From NCBI GenBank assembly GCA_963971425.1, contig OZ020519.1, forward strand, positions 1,752,028 through 1,816,027: a DNA stretch of 64,000 nucleotides. The letters run 5' to 3'. Below the pieces are notes generated by a model that saw only the letters and a program-made list of their open reading frames with translations, did no database searches and was not told the DNA's origin. The translations under genes and the position numbers were made by a program. Below, piece by piece: positions 11,140-21,428 of this stretch (its first letter is position 1; each line of letters begins with the position of its first letter). Source of the stretch: Bryoerythrophyllum caledonicum (lineage: Eukaryota > Streptophyta > Bryopsida > Pottiales > Pottiaceae).

Positions 11140-14100
11140 ATGAATTCCGAATGATCAAATTTTCATCCACAAACAGCAAGGTGTGTTCCAGTATCATGTT
11201 GTTAAGGGATCCAAAATTCCAAATGCATCACCATCATTCTTCTATCAATGTTGCTCAAACCTTACTGTACTTCACAATTGTCTGTGGTGTAAGAACATGG
11301 CTTATGTCCGAGTTGATGGTCATGAGGTTCCGCTTCTCTTTCCTATTGTTGAGGGAGGTCGAGCCCGAGTGTCTAGTCACCTACTTCACGTCCGATTCAG
11401 AATTTTAGAGTCTTCAATCTATGTTGAAGAGGAGAGAAAGTCAGCATCCGGGGACTTGCTAGAATCCATCGTAGTTGACAAATCAATTGATGATTGTTGG
11501 TACCTATTCCCTGGAAACTATAGAGCATATGGACTTCCCCTACCACTTCTACATGAGTCCACTGAGATTCTTAGTCGTCATTCCGATACGTCAACTGTTA
11601 ACATGCGGTACACTACGCCACTAGTTTCACCAAGGTCTAGGATTGGATTTGATCCTTTGGTGTCACAACAGGCATTGTTGCGTCCGGTGAAGATTGAGAA
11701 ACTTGATCCAATAATTGAGTTGTCCAGTGGATCTGATAGTGAGTACCCTTTTGTGCCTCTACAAAAACTGTCATCATTAATTCCCACTACTTTGGATGAG
11801 ACCACGGACGCTTCAATTGGTTACTCAAAAGAGCCTTTGTTGTCCACCCCCACACATCTCCACAGGATTCCAGTTGATGAAGTGAGTATTCTTGATAGCT
11901 TGAAGAGACTAGCCACTATGCATCGTTCTAGAAACGAGTTGTCTACGATGGATGTCAACACTGTCACGCACCGTCGGGTACAATATCTGCCTCCAACTTA
12001 CAACGGCACTGTCATTTTTGAATTGCCACCATGTCGATCTACTTCATCTTCATCTGCAGCACGTAACTTGGAGGGAATGGATAAGCGATACGACGGACAC
12101 CCGTGGTGCAAGTTGGTGACAACTAACATCTACAATTCCGACCAGCTCAAGTTTTGTAAGTCATACTGCGCTGGTCACCTTGCTTACGTAAATCCAGATT
12201 GCAATTATGTGAAGGGTTTGTATAGAGATGCCGCTGCGAAGATAGAAGATCTGATTGCAGAACAAGTAGCCAAAACTCCAACTGCTACCAACTCCAACAT
12301 TGTTCTAAATGCAAGCAAGGACTTTTTGTCAAGCTATTTTTTTCACAATGGGGATGGAAAGAAGACCATGCTACAAAGTGAAGAACTCGAAGAAGTAATG
12401 GATCGTTTTCAGGTCTTGAGCAGTCCTAACATTAGGAACATGATATCTTCTTTTCGTTCAACCAGCCATGGCGGTGTCATTGACAACATCATGGCCATGA
12501 AGAGAGACTCAAAGTTTGAATTCATACATGATAGTGTATTTCCTGGACAAGGTAAAGAGAAGGTTTATTTATTCAAGATGTTGACTGAAGGACCAGGAAG
12601 TGGTGTAGACCTTGTGATGCGCATGCAAACTGGAGGGGACCTTCAAAATACATGGATGATGTTTGATCACGTAAAGCGTGTCAAGGACTGGACCACCATG
12701 GCGTGCCACGTATATGATCCAGAGTACAAGAAGGTCATGACTATTGCAACGTGTGATATGCAATCAGAAGATACAAAAATTCAAGTGCAATTTTGGAGAT
12801 CCGTGAATGCTGTCATGTTGCAATATGGATTGAATCACCCAAACTTCAAGGGATTTATGGCAGATAGTGCTATGGTAAACTGGAATGCTATTCGGATTGT
12901 TTATGGCACAGGGTTAGTAGAAGATAAGATGGAGAATCATGAGAGGACATGCTTGTTGCATTGGACCATGTCTCTTCAAAAGCACACTCAGAAATACATC
13001 AAGGGATTCTTCCAAGAACAACACACTAAGCTTTGCAAACAGTACAAAGATTCAAAGACTATGGAAGAGGCAGAGACACGTTATCTTGCAATTTGATCAT
13101 GGTGGTTATCATCCGGGGCTGCAAAAAAAGAAGCACTTCATCACCTAGATCATTGGTTGGCATTCTGGCATTTCAGGTATAGACAATGGGGCGACTTCAT
13201 GCAACTGGTAAGTCAACATCTAATTTTTCTATATTTTGTGTCACATCTTCTCCTACAATAAGTCTTTGTCATATAGTTGAAAAAGACGTGGACATAGTAT
13301 TCTATGAATATAGTTAGCATTTCAATGCAATGAAAAAATAAAAAATTGAAGGTGTTGATAAAATGGATTTGTAGGATTTGAACTTGGACAAATTGGCCGA
13401 CATGCCTTCTTGCAATTTATCGGAAACATTCACAACAAGTGGCTTCAGATGTCCGGAAATCGTGGAAACAATTTATTTGATGCCACTTCAGATGACATCA
13501 TCCGAGCTTTGATGCAAATGGAAAACTATAGAGCGTAGTTGAAGGGAAGCGCTTCTGGATCCGACCCTTCAAAAGCGGAGTTGAAACTAAGAGCAGCAAG
13601 GCAGAGTAGGGACCCGAAGAAGATGGCACAAGCACTAAATGCCTTACTTGGAGCTAAAGATATTGGATCTCATGTTCCACATTTGGAAGGAGAAGAGATC
13701 TTTGGAACTAGAAAAAGGAAGTTTGACGAACCGGTTGGCGATGCAGGAGACTAACATCGACCGGACAAAGTAAACTTCTCCCATCCTTGTGTTTATACTA
13801 GATCATCTAGGGCTAATGTAGACTCTCCAGAGAATACACGTAGAGACTCTGAGCCATTAACAGCCTCTCACGTGACAGTCGCTTTTGAAAGTGACTGTCA
13901 TACAACAAACTGGCATATAGCAAGGATTAGCCACAAGTCCAATGCTAGATGTGGAGCTCAGCAACGGAATTCCAATTTAAAGTGCATTGCTAGAATTGCC
14001 AAAGGGTCCAAGGGAACACCGGCCCCAACATATCGTGGTAGAAAATTGGACTACGGTAGTCGTCAAGAGGTCATGGCGGACTTTTGGTTTTGTTCATATG

Positions 14101-14762
14101 ATATCGAGCGGTGTGTAAAGGGAACAAAGAGAAAGTGGGTCATTGATTGGCCTGAAGTACCAGAAGTGTGGCCAGTTTTAGCCGGTACAAACCTTAATCG
14201 AGAGGAGACTTTGCTTCTACAACATGTAGGGTTCCGATTACAAGAGCGCTTGACGTTGTCACCACGTCGCCTATTCAATATGACCAATGTGTTTGAGGCA
14301 GTTGCATTTGATCAACCTCCACCAGCAAATCCAGATGTGTACCCAATAGTGAGGAACAACAAAATGATTCGTAGAATTGCAAGTGCCCCAACACCTGAAC
14401 AACGAAACAAGTGGGAGAGTGTTGCCAATGTTAAAGGAATGATATTGGGGGTGACAGTTCTTCCATTTCTGGGCTTAGGTGCAGTATTGACCCTTAAAAC
14501 TGGAACAGAGGCTAACAAAAATATCTACCGAATTACTCTTGGTATGTTTCCATCATGCACATGCCCAGATTTTGTCAACATGGTTGTTTCAGCGATTGGC
14601 GGTCATCAACAGTATGTAAACTGCAAGCACTTATATTATTTGTACATGTTCTTCTGCAAAATGGATGTTCAAGAAGACAAGTTTATTCATGCACCAAGTT
14701 ACAACTTCAATGAGCTGAAGCAATTGCTTGTTCGAGCAGGGATCATTACTATAGTTGATTAG
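11140..14762 (+). pseudogene. Mutator-like transposase with SWIM zinc finger (three in-frame stops)
   Basis: The first 640 codons stay open from about 11140 to 13093. They include a MULE-type catalytic region: VKDWTTMACHVYDPEYKKV, then KGFMADSAMVNWNAIRIVYG, then a CxxH element in RTCLLHW. The same frame continues past a TGA at 13094 (SWWLSSGAAKKEALHHLDHW), an intron runs from about 13201 to 13375, and the frame goes on past a TAG at 13537 and a TAA at 13752 to the end at 14762. The C-terminus holds a SWIM finger: CTCPDF, then NCKHLYYLYMFFCK. The stops fit single transitions (YRA*LKG faces WAWLKGG in the relative at 58.5-60.3 kb). There is no in-frame ATG at the 5' end, so an upstream exon is likely. 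It would cut and move the element; this copy cannot make full-length protein without readthrough. Confidence 0.85.
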
Positions 14763-15345
14763 AGTTAATTTCTTCCCAAAAATAAGTATTTATGTCATAT
14801 CCTATAATATAGTTCCATATTCAAACAAGGATCAGTGACATATTAGACAAGGCAATTTTATTCTTTTTTAATTATATTTTTGTCGTTATATAATATATTA
14901 TTGTTGTTTTAAGTGAAATACTTTGAACCATGTGGAATGGAGTATTTGAATGACCGTGGTTTATATGAGGTCGTATGTGTTTTGTGAAAAGTTTTCAATA
15001 ATCATTATATGTATGCTATTCGAAGTCAATAATTCCATAAAGCTTAGGGTCTGACATTACAATTACACTTTGAAAATTAAGTGTTGATGTATCTTCAAGT
15101 GCACTCTATTTTTGCTCAACAATATAATAATTAAGAATTCGAGGCTTCAAAAAAGGGAGCCACAGTCATAGGAGCTATTTATTATTTTTTGATCATAAGT
15201 ATCAATTTTTTCTATAAACAATTTTTTTTTTGCATTTTAATTGCAAAGTATCCATTTTTTTTTTAAAACTTCAGTTCAAGGCTCTAGGCTCACATGCTCC
15301 TTGCTCACAGCTCGCAAGCTCGTAGCTCTAGGCTCGCGCGCTAGC

Positions 15346-16166
15346 GTCGTTGATTTCTTCACTGTCAGGGTAGTATTCTGGCCTTTGCACTTGTACGTCC
15401 CAAGGTCCGAACCGATATTCTGAGCTACGCTGATGCGTTCGATTTCTACATGTTGTGGGAGTGGTGGGATATAAACGAGCTCCTATTGCATTCGAGTGTG
15501 GATCCAAAAATAAAGGTAAAGACTATCATCATTATCATCAATTTTTAGTTCCTACACATTCATCTCAACTTCTATACAGTCTTCTCACTTTCATCATTCA
15601 TTTTTTACAGTCCCGACGGTTTAGGTTTTAGTTATTCGTGCCCAAAGTAGTTCAGCCGGATGATTTCATCATTGCGCCAGATGAGACGCTCTCGGCATTG
15701 AACGTCGATGTCTCTGAGTCTGATGTTGTTTTCAATTACACCTCCTTAGAGTTGCACTCTATCAATGGGAACGTCCCATAGAGGGGTCCCCGCGAGAAAG
15801 ATACCGTCGTCCTTCAAATGCTCATTGTAGCTCTTACTAAGCCGGGCTCACTTGTCCTTGATGCATTTGCGTCTACAGGTAATACTTTTGATATGCTTTC
15901 ATTCATTAAATTTGCATCTACGATTTTAATCAATAAAAATTCTCTTCACTTCATTTTTGTCAGGAAATTATATTCACGCGTGCAAGGACATTGGGCGCCA
16001 CATTGTGGCTTTGGAGCACTTGACAATGACGTCTTTGAGGCCATGTTGAAGCCTCTTCGTGCAGTAACGCGTGATACTCTAATGCCTACTTTGTCTTTGT
16101 CCATTGGTCCCTGCCTTGCTCATGAGATCCAAATCCAACCAGTGGCGAAGCGCAATAGATTGAGTA
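15346..16166 (+). pseudogene. ParB-DNA methyltransferase copy 1, C-terminal part (continues 726-2552)
   Basis: This is the remainder of the gene interrupted at 2551. Likely exons are 15346-15513 (FLHCQGSILAFALVRPK, matching the post-motif-IV segment of copy 2), 15612-15878 and 15964-16166. The second exon ends with LTKPGSLVLDAFASTG, a motif X-I segment of the VLDPFAGSG type. The third opens with NYIHACKDIGRHIVALE, motifs II-III. A shift of frame near 16017 separates IVALEH from DNDVFEAMLKPLR. Stops occur near 15632 and 15779. The motif order (IV before I) marks a beta-class permuted N4/N6 methylase. The match of exon borders and motifs to the left-hand part shows that one gene was split. Confidence 0.75.
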
Positions 16167-16199
16167 CGTAAGCTCCTTCTGTCTTCCAATCAATTATCA

Positions 16200-16680
16200 T
16201 CTTTAATTTGGAAGTTTTCTCAAGGTCTGTACGTTATTATGTTCAAATTTGTAGCTGTACGTGTAGAATAATGTGGCCTCTAATGGCACCTTCTCACGTT
16301 TCCTATTTCAAGAGTTTTAATGTTGAGGCAGATGGCTTCCTAAGGACCTCCTTGAAGTCAGTGCCGCTAGCGGCACCTACTTCACGGGGCCCTTTTGGAC
16401 CTCATTGTTGTTTGGACCACAGTTATTGAACTTCAAGGGGGTCCTCTAAACCTCACGGCCACCTTTTACATACGCATGTCACTTACTTTCTAGAATACCT
16501 AGTTTATATCATTGTTTAGCAAAAATAACTTTGGTTTAAAGATTAAACAACTAACATCTATAATTTGGAGGAATTTTCAAGATCTGAACCTTTTAATGTT
16601 GATATACGACTCCAATAATAGTGTGGCCACTTCTAGTGCCTTCTGACTTTTTTGATTCTTACTTTGGTTGTGGCATTTGC
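16200..16680. repeat. Diverged repeats with a perfect 16-bp palindrome
   Basis: GTGCCGCTAGCGGCAC at 16361-16376 is a perfect palindrome of the type scattered through 1-640. Two related segments follow one another (AATGTGGCCTCTAATGGCAC near 16269; a similar GTGTGGCCACTTCTAGTGCC near 16620). The segment flanks the last recognised methyltransferase exon and has no supported coding sequence. Confidence 0.5.
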
Positions 16681-16681
16681 A

Positions 16682-16920
16682 GAATGATGGCCAACGTTTG
16701 TTCCCCCTCTAGGAACTACATTATGGCTCCATGGCATGCAGAAGAGGCCCTTAGGCAGGCAACTGCATCATCCCCGTGTTCTATAAGTAGAAAACGTTCA
16801 CTTGATTGGCGTGTTCTTCAATTCATAAACGATGAGGTTGACGTAGAGCTACATGTAATTTCTACGTTGAACGGAAACTCTGAGGACATGTCATGTTCAA
16901 CTAACATTTCTACAATCCAA
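16682..16920 (+). CDS. Possible exon, unknown product
   Basis: An open stretch lies between a good acceptor (TTTGCAG) and a donor-like GGTATTTG. It encodes about 79 residues including SPSRNYIMAPWHAEEALRQA and an acidic end. It could be a terminal exon of methyltransferase copy 1, which runs on the same strand, but I see no match to the C-terminal exons of copy 2. Nothing else supports it. Confidence 0.25.
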
Positions 16921-17551
16921 GGTATTTGCAAAATATTACAACCACTAATGTAGATATTTTGTTTGCTTTGTAAATACTCTCATTCAATACCCCTTTTTTC
17001 CCTTGTTCTTTGCTCTACTTGATTGTTGCCGTCGTTGTTGTAGTTGGGTTGCACAAGTTGTAGGGTTGTCAATTAAAGCCCTACCATTGGTAAATTAAAT
17101 ATGGTAACTATAATACCTAACCTAGTCAAAATAGAGTTGGGACTCCAACCTACACAACTTCGATTTCAAATCTCTGTCCTTACATATGTTTATACAATTA
17201 AATCCATAACAATTCATAAAAAATACATATAACAACTAAGTGCTAATGGAGATAATGACCTTTCATAATGGTGTCAAGAAATATATCTTATGCCAAACGA
17301 CAAATTGCAATTTATTGTAAGTCAAATAATTTGAAAGAATTTCAGCAAGGAAATGGAATGACAATTTATCTCTACTACCACCCGTTCTAAAATTAAGTAT
17401 AAAACATACTAAAATCTCAACATATTGAGTTGAGCTTTATCCATCCCTAATCATTCCTAAAGTTCCTCCACAAATAAAATGAGCCATGAAATATATGGTG
17501 CGTTCATCTAGAACAATACTCTAATATGTCACGGTATCAAGTCCAATTTAA

Positions 17552-18660
17552 CCCCTAAAGGACCAAGTATCAAAAATAGGCTTTTTACAAGTTCGGTCAG
17601 GTTTCTTTGGTGTCAATTTCCATTAATCTACTTTGAAAGTTTTACTGTAAAAGGACATTACTAAGACCTCAGTGGGAGATCATTTTTTTCCTAAATCCGA
17701 CATTTAATGAAAAAGATATATGGTTTCAAATTTTAAATGGGGCGAGCAGGCAGTTTGGGCACCTCAAAAAACTTTTTCTAGGACACTCTATTGAATGTGA
17801 GATTTTCGATACTAGCAAGTGATATTTTTTCCTTCATAATGTAAAAATAAAATATTGTATTTAGTGAAAAGTAGCAAGAAGTAGAAGAACTCCAGTTTCT
17901 AAAGGAGATTGGCGTGAATATAGTGTTTGTTCATTTTCTTCACTAAGCATATGGCCACGGGACATAGGCTAGTGTAATAGAACTATTCCCCCCTCCTGAG
18001 GATAAGTACTTTTCTAATCTAAGTGCTTCCCTACACTAATTGCCTTAGAGACAACTGACATGTCATCTCCCCTAAGGGCTTTGTGGGTCCCCATACAATG
18101 AGGCCTTGGGACCCCCCACCATAATTGGATGGACTATAGTGGTAGGCACCACGCCGGCAATAGGACTCGAACTCACAACCACCTCACCGGTGTACCATGA
18201 CCACTACCACTACACCAAGGCCGTGGTACCTTTGAAAAATAGCATATTAACCCAAGTCAAACATTTTAACACATTGTCACACATTGTCGGGCAAGGTACC
18301 AAAAAACCTTCTTCTTTTCCACATAAAAACTTTTTTTTCCCTAACATCATGCTCAACACGATGGTAATGGATTTATACCTTGTGCAGTGCAAATATTTGG
18401 CACCAAGTGAAGTCAAAGTTTGTTGATCCACTCAATGCAGGAAAAGAAATGAACCATTTGTTTTACTTTAAACATTATAATCTTTCAAGCCGTGCGGTCA
18501 AAGTTTATGAAATTTTGTGAGTATGTTACTTATTAAGTCGTATTTGAGATCTTTTGGTCAAAACTAGAAATGAAAGTTTTTTTTCCTTCTTAATTCATTG
18601 TATTAGAATTAAACAATTTTGAAGTGTTTTTGGAGTGAAACTATCACGGTACCTTAGGAA
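17552..18660. mobile_element. TTAA-flanked DNA element (copy 1 of 4)
   Basis: The left end is TTAA followed by CCCCTAAAGGACCAAG. The right end is CCTTAGGAA followed by TTAA (18661). The interior shares the landmarks of copies at 34030, 41276 and 44439, including TCCGTGCGGTCAAA-like sequence (AGCCGTGCGGTCAAAG near 18488) and GGTACCAAAAAACCTTCTT. It has no coding sequence and has been enlarged by a SINE insertion (17880-18232). TTAA targets and C-rich ends are typical of piggyBac-like transposons; Kolobok elements also use TTAA. Confidence 0.68.
17880..18232 (-). mobile_element. tRNA-derived SINE
   Basis: On the minus strand a polymerase III type promoter is visible: an A-box-like CTTGGTGTAGTGGTAG (from 18220 down) and a B box GTTCGAGTC (18172-18164), about 35 bp apart. 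About 260 bp of unrelated body follows, with no poly-A tail. Compared with the related TTAA element at 41276, the insertion lies between GTGAAAAGTAGCA (left) and TTGAAAAATAGCA (right), an imperfect target duplication of about 13 bp. The tRNA-like part does not fold as a complete tRNA, so it is not annotated as a tRNA gene. Confidence 0.65.
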
Positions 18661-18664
18661 TTAA

Positions 18665-20200
18665 ACTGTGCATCTTCACTTTTCCTTCCTCACAGGCCTC
18701 AACAGCCTCGCCTGTCAGCGCCCCCGTTGGCCCGCTTTACATGCTTATTTTGTTCACCTAGATTGAGTTTCCTCTTGTATTAATTTTTTCTCTTTGCCCT
18801 CTTGTATTTCCATGTTATTGTATTATAGCCGATAGCTGGTGGCAATGTTCGAGATAGTTGAATCCCTGGAATTGTGGACATGGTTTAGGATTTCAGAGTT
18901 TAGAAAGATAGTGCTGAGTTGTTTCCTTCTTCGGTTGCTTTCAATGAAGATAGCACCACCGCTCGTGGTGTTGTCCACGTCAACAAAAACCCCACAAGGA
19001 AGGTGCACCCGGTGGACGTGATGTGGATCAAGAAAACACTCTATGTTGGAGTGTCTGCCCACCCCCCCCCCCGACGCTTGATTTTCAACTTCCTAGGATA
19101 GTTGTCGGTCTTGTTTGTGTTCATTTTTAACGTTTAACTAATCTGCAAGGCTTTCTTATGTCCATGTGGCGTAATCAGTAAGGTTTTATTGGCCCACCTT
19201 AGTTGTGGTGTAAGGATCCTTCCATTTGTACTACATTGGTATGACCTAAAATGAATGTCTACCTCAAATTTAAAGACTCCCTACCTATAAGGATTGCATC
19301 TCCTTCCTTTTATTGCTAGTGTATAGGTTTACAACAATGTATTGGAGGAACATTACGTACTAGTTTTGTAGAAATGGCTCACTTTTGTGAAGATGAGATT
19401 GTCATCGTTGAAGATGTCTACATCCCATCAGGGTTGCTAGAGCAATTACTAGACAAAGTTGATAGGGAAGATGAGGATGATCAAGGTTGTACGGATGAAG
19501 CACTTCTGACAGGTATGGCCGATGCGGGAAATGCGGAGAGGCAAGACAATGTGGTGGTCGTTGTAGAGCCCAAGTGAGATTGTGAGGGAACAATTCTTCT
19601 CAAGAAGAGTACTGCATATAGCGTTCCTTCCAAACACCAAGATTCTTTCATTGACTGATCGATGAAATGATTCAAGTAGAGGAAGAAAGATCCGACATGC
19701 TTATACACGGCCCTATTCATTCCAAATCAGTGCACATGACGTGTAGATATAAGGGACCTCCCTTACTGCAGAGGCGTAGGGTCAAGGAAGCTTCACATCT
19801 TCTAAGAAACCTAGATCATATTTGAGTAAAAGCATGTTTAAATTCAAGGCTTCTTCGTCTGCTCTAGTGAAGTGTGGAATCAATTTCCTAGTTTTTAATA
19901 CTATGTAAGGCATAGATACGCCTTCTATTACAATATGTTGTGTATCCCTTACACAATCATAGGGTACCTATCATCTTTGTGACAATTCATTATTTGGACT
20001 ACAACCCATACTTTACAAGGAATTCCACGATATTAGGCCTAGGCTTATCCTCATACAATAGTTCAGACTTTCAATTGAAATGTTACTTTATGGAAAACTT
20101 TCACTTTTTTAACTTTTTGTTTACTTTCACTTTTTTACAACTTTTTGTTTACTTTCACTTTCACTTTAATGAAATTCTTTTCCAAAAAGGGTCCAAATTT
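18665..20200. other. Mostly non-coding; one weak acidic ORF
   Basis: The only ORF of note is 19374-19577 (+), 67 codons, very acidic (DREDEDDQG), with no recognised domain. A short frame near 18937-19101 encodes KVHPVDVMWIKKTLYVG-like sequence but has no context. A run of ten C lies near 19062. I see no RNA gene. Confidence 0.3.
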
Positions 20201-20203
20201 ATT

Positions 20204-20272
20204 GCTTTAGGCTCGCAAACGAAGGCTCACGGCTCATGGCTCATGGCTCACGGCTCAAGGCACGCAAAATAA
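20204..20272. repeat. Orphan MULE-like terminal array
   Basis: Five spaced copies of GGCTCAC/GGCTCAT/GGCTCAA occur in a row, followed by GGCACGC. Inverted, this has the same GAGCC-type subterminal pattern as the ends at 2551 and 15345. No partner end is found to its left in the window. It could be the right end of the older element that contained methyltransferase copy 1, its left end being outside the window. Confidence 0.4.
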
Positions 20273-20279
20273 CTTCGTC

Positions 20280-21425
20280 CCCAATGGAATATACTTCAAT
20301 GCTTTATAGAATTTAAAGAATAGAGATATCAAATCAGACAACTAAAGTGAATCTTCAACAAAATTCTGTAATCATGACTACAACACCTAGATCACCATTT
20401 TCATTACGTCAACCGATCATGGTTAGTAAATGAGTTACACTAGTTGGATGCACGTAATTCTTCTCTCTTTGTTTTCCCCTCCAAGTTCTTTGTAAGTCGG
20501 TGCACCTCCATCCACATTTGAACCAACAAACACCAATCCCGCTAAGGGAATCTGGCAACAGTTTGCAAAACAGTGTTGAATTTAAATCTAGAACAATTGA
20601 TACGAATTCCTCAGGTAGGCTGGACAACAGGCGTTGTACGTTGAGAAAACTAGTGAGTATCAACCTGGATTAAGCTCTTCAAATTTTAATAAACGCGTGC
20701 TTCACTTGAGTAAATCAGTACTTCCACAACGAGGTGATTGATTGAGTATTGACCCCACCGACGATGTTTGAAGGGATATTGATTGGTGGCAGATTCCTGG
20801 TTGTCATGGATTCCACGCCGGACAGGAGACATAATTGTTGGCTTAGTGAGAAGGCATCATTCCTTGTCTGGAGCAGCTGCCTCAGAACTAGGCTCAAGAT
20901 CATCAACTCACACCCTACTACCTCAACATGCACAAGCAAATAGGAACAAAGAAAACTCCAGGAGACTAAAACTACAAACGGGAGTACAGAAAGATATTAG
21001 TATTGTCAGTAGACCCTAATGATTGTATGCTTCATTATCAAGGTGGATGGATGATAGACACACCCTCAATGATGCGATACAAACGGTTATTAGAACCAAA
21101 GACAACATAGCAAACTCTGCAGGCATACACGTCAGTCATTTCTCAATGTATACAAAAACCAAGTCATGCTTGATAATGACAAAAGTTGGCCAATACTATG
21201 ATTACGTGACAACTCTAGTCTGCCATGCTCCCCAAATTTGGATTGATCATGGAGAATGCGAGCGCAGGTCGAATCCTCTATCTCCAGGCTCTTGTTCTCT
21301 TACAAAAGTTGCATCACTTTCTATCCAGTAGCTCAACTTTGAGCAAATAAAAAGAGCAAAAATGAAACTATCAAAGCACGTCTAAATACTAGACATCATA
21401 TCAAGAAGAACCAAAATTAGCATTT
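20280..21425. other. No supported gene
   Basis: Short frames on both strands overlap without homology or convincing splice sites. The minus-strand frame 20939-20715 could be a terminal exon of the gene that ends near 21429, but nothing links it. Confidence 0.3.
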
Positions 21426-21428
21426 CAA

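Larger units (their letters stand above)
2551..15345. mobile_element. 12.8-kb Mutator-like element carrying transposase and ParB-methyltransferase
   Basis: The left end reads GCTAGCGCACGAGCCTATGA. The inverted right end reads GCTAGCGCGCGAGCCTAGAG. Both continue into short arrays of a GAGCC-containing 7-8-mer, probably subterminal transposase-binding sites. Inside are a MULE transposase with a SWIM finger (+, stop at 14762, about 580 bp from the right end) and a methyltransferase gene (-, stop at 2902, about 350 bp from the left end), transcribed away from each other from the 8.4-11.1 kb centre. Gene content and ends agree with the Mutator superfamily. No clean 8-11-bp target duplication is visible; only GTTG adjoins both ends. 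The element interrupts another copy of the methyltransferase gene. Stops in both internal genes show that this copy is old and inactive. Confidence 0.72.

Noticed and set aside
18136-18220. tRNA gene
   Set aside because: Box A and box B are present but the acceptor stem and cloverleaf do not form, and the sequence continues into a repeat body with a target duplication. It is a SINE head.
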